A stretch of 54,329 nt of DNA from Neisseria sp. Lineage in GTDB: Bacteria > Pseudomonadota > Gammaproteobacteria > Burkholderiales > Neisseriaceae. A model generated the notes under the pieces. That model saw only the letters and a program-made list of their open reading frames with translations, was not told the origin of the DNA and searched no databases. The stretch's first letter is position 1. Each line of letters opens with the position of its first letter. The position numbers were made by a program, and so were the translations under genes. Location: assembly GCA_030531795.1 (NCBI GenBank), contig JAUNMN010000001.1:50296-104624 (forward strand), read 5' to 3'. Shown piece by piece: positions 53,251-54,329 of the stretch.

Positions 53251-53886
53251 TTAGCTTGATTTTAACAATAAACGAATGTCGGCGGTGATTTCGCTGGCAG
53301 TTTTGCCATAAGGTTCAAAAACGGCGGTTGCGCCATTTTTGTCCAACAAATATGCGCCTGCAGTGTGGTCTACCAAGTATAGGTTTTCCGCTTGCTCTTT
53401 AGTTTTTGCCGAAACCACGCGATATTGTTGTTTTACAAGCGCAATTTCTTGCTCGTTGGCGGCGGTTAAGCCGATAAATTCAGGGTGAAATTGCTTGGCA
53501 TAAGCCGAAATCAGTTCAGGCGTGTCGCGGTTGGGGTCTACACTCACAAACACCACCGCCACTTGTTTGGCTTCGTCGCCAAGTTGTTGTAAAACATCAT
53601 AATAAGTTTGCAAAGTGGCAGGGCAAACGTCGGGACAATGTGTGTAGCCAAAGGTCAAAATCACGATTTTGCCTTTTAAGCTGCTGATTGAAAATAGCTG
53701 TTTTTGTCCATCAAGAAGCGTAAAATCGCCACCGATGTCGTCTTTGCGCACGTCTGTGCCATTGAATGACGTGGCTTGAGTGTTTTGTGTGGCGACTGGC
53801 GCGCTTGCATTTTGGATTTTATTTTGTTCGGGCGAGCAAGCAGCTAGAAATGCTAAAGTGCTGAATAAAATTAAACTTTTTTTCAT
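53251..53886 (-). CDS. SCO1/SenC/PrrC family copper-binding lipoprotein
   Basis: Periplasm-facing thioredoxin-fold protein that helps build the CuA or CuB site of cytochrome oxidase, or acts as a thiol-disulfide protein. Lipobox FLAAC (lipidated Cys about 18). The Cu-binding CxxxC is in [13 protein letters not shown], with partner His in [12 protein letters not shown] and [23 protein letters not shown]. 211 residues from ATG 53886; ATG 53898 would add four residues. Neisseria Sco has been linked to oxidative-stress protection; the specific role here is not shown. Confidence 0.93.
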   Translation of the reverse strand: MKKSLILFSTLAFLAACSPEQNKIQNASAPVATQNTQATSFNGTDVRKDDIGGDFTLLDGQKQLFSISSLKGKIVILTFGYTHCPDVCPATLQTYYDVLQQLGDEAKQVAVVFVSVDPNRDTPELISAYAKQFHPEFIGLTAANEQEIALVKQQYRVVSAKTKEQAENLYLVDHTAGAYLLDKNGATAVFEPYGKTASEITADIRLLLKSS

Positions 53887-54154
53887 GATGCGTTCCATAA
53901 AATGAAAATGCGATAAGCATTGAAGCAGGGGAAAGAAAAGGGCTTCATCTTACCTTGTTTTGGCAAGAGAGAAAATTGTTTATTACAGCATTTTTGTTAT
54001 TGCGCAAATGGCGATGGCGCGGCACTTGATTTTGGCATCAGGCAAGAAATTTTGTTTTTAGAAAAATCAAAGCTGTAGCAAGAAATGGCGGCAAAATTGC
54101 AAAACGTGCTTTACAGAATTATTTTTCGCCTTATAATGGCGACTTCTCTCACCT
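53887..54154. other. Intergenic region upstream of tRNA-Leu
   Basis: 268 bp without a gene; contains the tRNA-Leu promoter at its right end and otherwise nothing I can name. Confidence 0.6.
54110..54137 (+). promoter_or_regulatory. Promoter of the tRNA-Leu genes
   Basis: TTTACA (54110-54115), a 16-base spacer and TATAAT (54132-54137), 17 bases before tRNA-Leu. Confidence 0.8.
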
Positions 54155-54239
54155 GCCCAGGTGGTGAAATTGGTAGACACAGGGGACTCAAAATCCCCCG
54201 CCGAAAGGTGTGTCGGTTCGAGTCCGACCCTGGGCACCA
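54155..54239 (+). tRNA. tRNA-Leu (anticodon CAA)
   Basis: 85-nt class II tRNA with encoded CCA. Acceptor GCCCAGG pairs with CCTGGGC; the anticodon stem GGGGA/TCCCC encloses CTCAAAA with anticodon CAA; a long variable arm and a T arm GTTCGAGTC follow. Confidence 0.96.
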
Positions 54240-54279
54240 TAGCTGATATGGTGAAACAAAAAGAGAAAATATTCCACCT

Positions 54280-54329
54280 GCCCAGGTGGTGAAATTGGTA
54301 GACACAGGGGACTCAAAATCCCCCGCCGA
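54280..54329 (+). tRNA. tRNA-Leu (anticodon CAA), second copy, cut by window end
   Basis: The first 50 nt are identical to the preceding tRNA-Leu, including the CAA anticodon, after a 40-base spacer; the 3' part lies outside the window. Confidence 0.93.

Noticed and set aside
1..54329. Regularly recurring short repeats as a CRISPR array
   Set aside because: The repeats are 10-12 bp, scattered, in both orientations and often coding; they are uptake sequences.

Overview
The window is a chromosomal stretch of a member of the Neisseriaceae. The gene content and order are neisserial: pilMNOPQ divergent from a class A PBP, rpsP-rimM-trmD-rplS, rimP-nusA-infB, metNIQ with a MetN that stops before the usual C-terminal domain, a lipoprotein DegQ-type protease, RmpM, short-form HisG and an LpxL1-like acyltransferase. 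It also carries more than fifty copies of a DNA-uptake-sequence-like 12-mer, ATGCCGTCTGCA. This differs from the ATGCCGTCTGAA uptake sequence of meningococcus and gonococcus at position 11. I infer a competent relative outside the core pathogenic Neisseria group, but the genus cannot be fixed from the sequence alone.

Layout: proA (cut by the left edge), a Sel1-repeat protein, htpX, and an exonuclease fused to a decayed GIY-YIG region (1-4787). Next come tRNA-Arg and tRNA-Glu under a consensus promoter, an Acp-like lipoprotein, divergent hemN/fnr with an FNR-like box between them, cysB and rmpM (4.9-10.7 kb). Then thiL-pgpA-bioD, a DUF2288 gene, a zinc uptake operon znuCBA preceded by a 31-codon membrane-peptide ORF, and metNIQ with a structured leader (10.8-18.9 kb). 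A VIT-family transporter, pilMNOPQ and ponA follow (19-27 kb).

The second half holds tyrB, nagZ, degQ-like, nth, a thermonuclease and a GyrI-like protein (27-33 kb). It continues with the rpsP operon, aroB-aroK, glycerate kinase, lpxL, an unknown lipoprotein, lspA-ispH, rimP-nusA-infB and serC (33-48 kb). It ends with erpA, a LexA/CI-like repressor divergent from a small exported protein, argC, hisG-hisD, a SCO1 protein and tandem tRNA-Leu genes, the second cut by the right edge. No insertion sequence, prophage or CRISPR array was seen.

Themes: (1) uptake sequences act as spacers, as terminators (about 14 inverted pairs), as stop-codon neighbours and as coding sequence. (2) Because this dialect ends in the palindrome TGCA, two uptake sequences can fuse into a perfect 18-bp palindrome, seen twice. 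(3) Four transcription units (the znu small ORF, metN, rimP, serC) carry a hairpin plus T-run just before the first start codon. The metN leader can also form a competing hairpin, so it is the best candidate here for an undescribed regulatory RNA.
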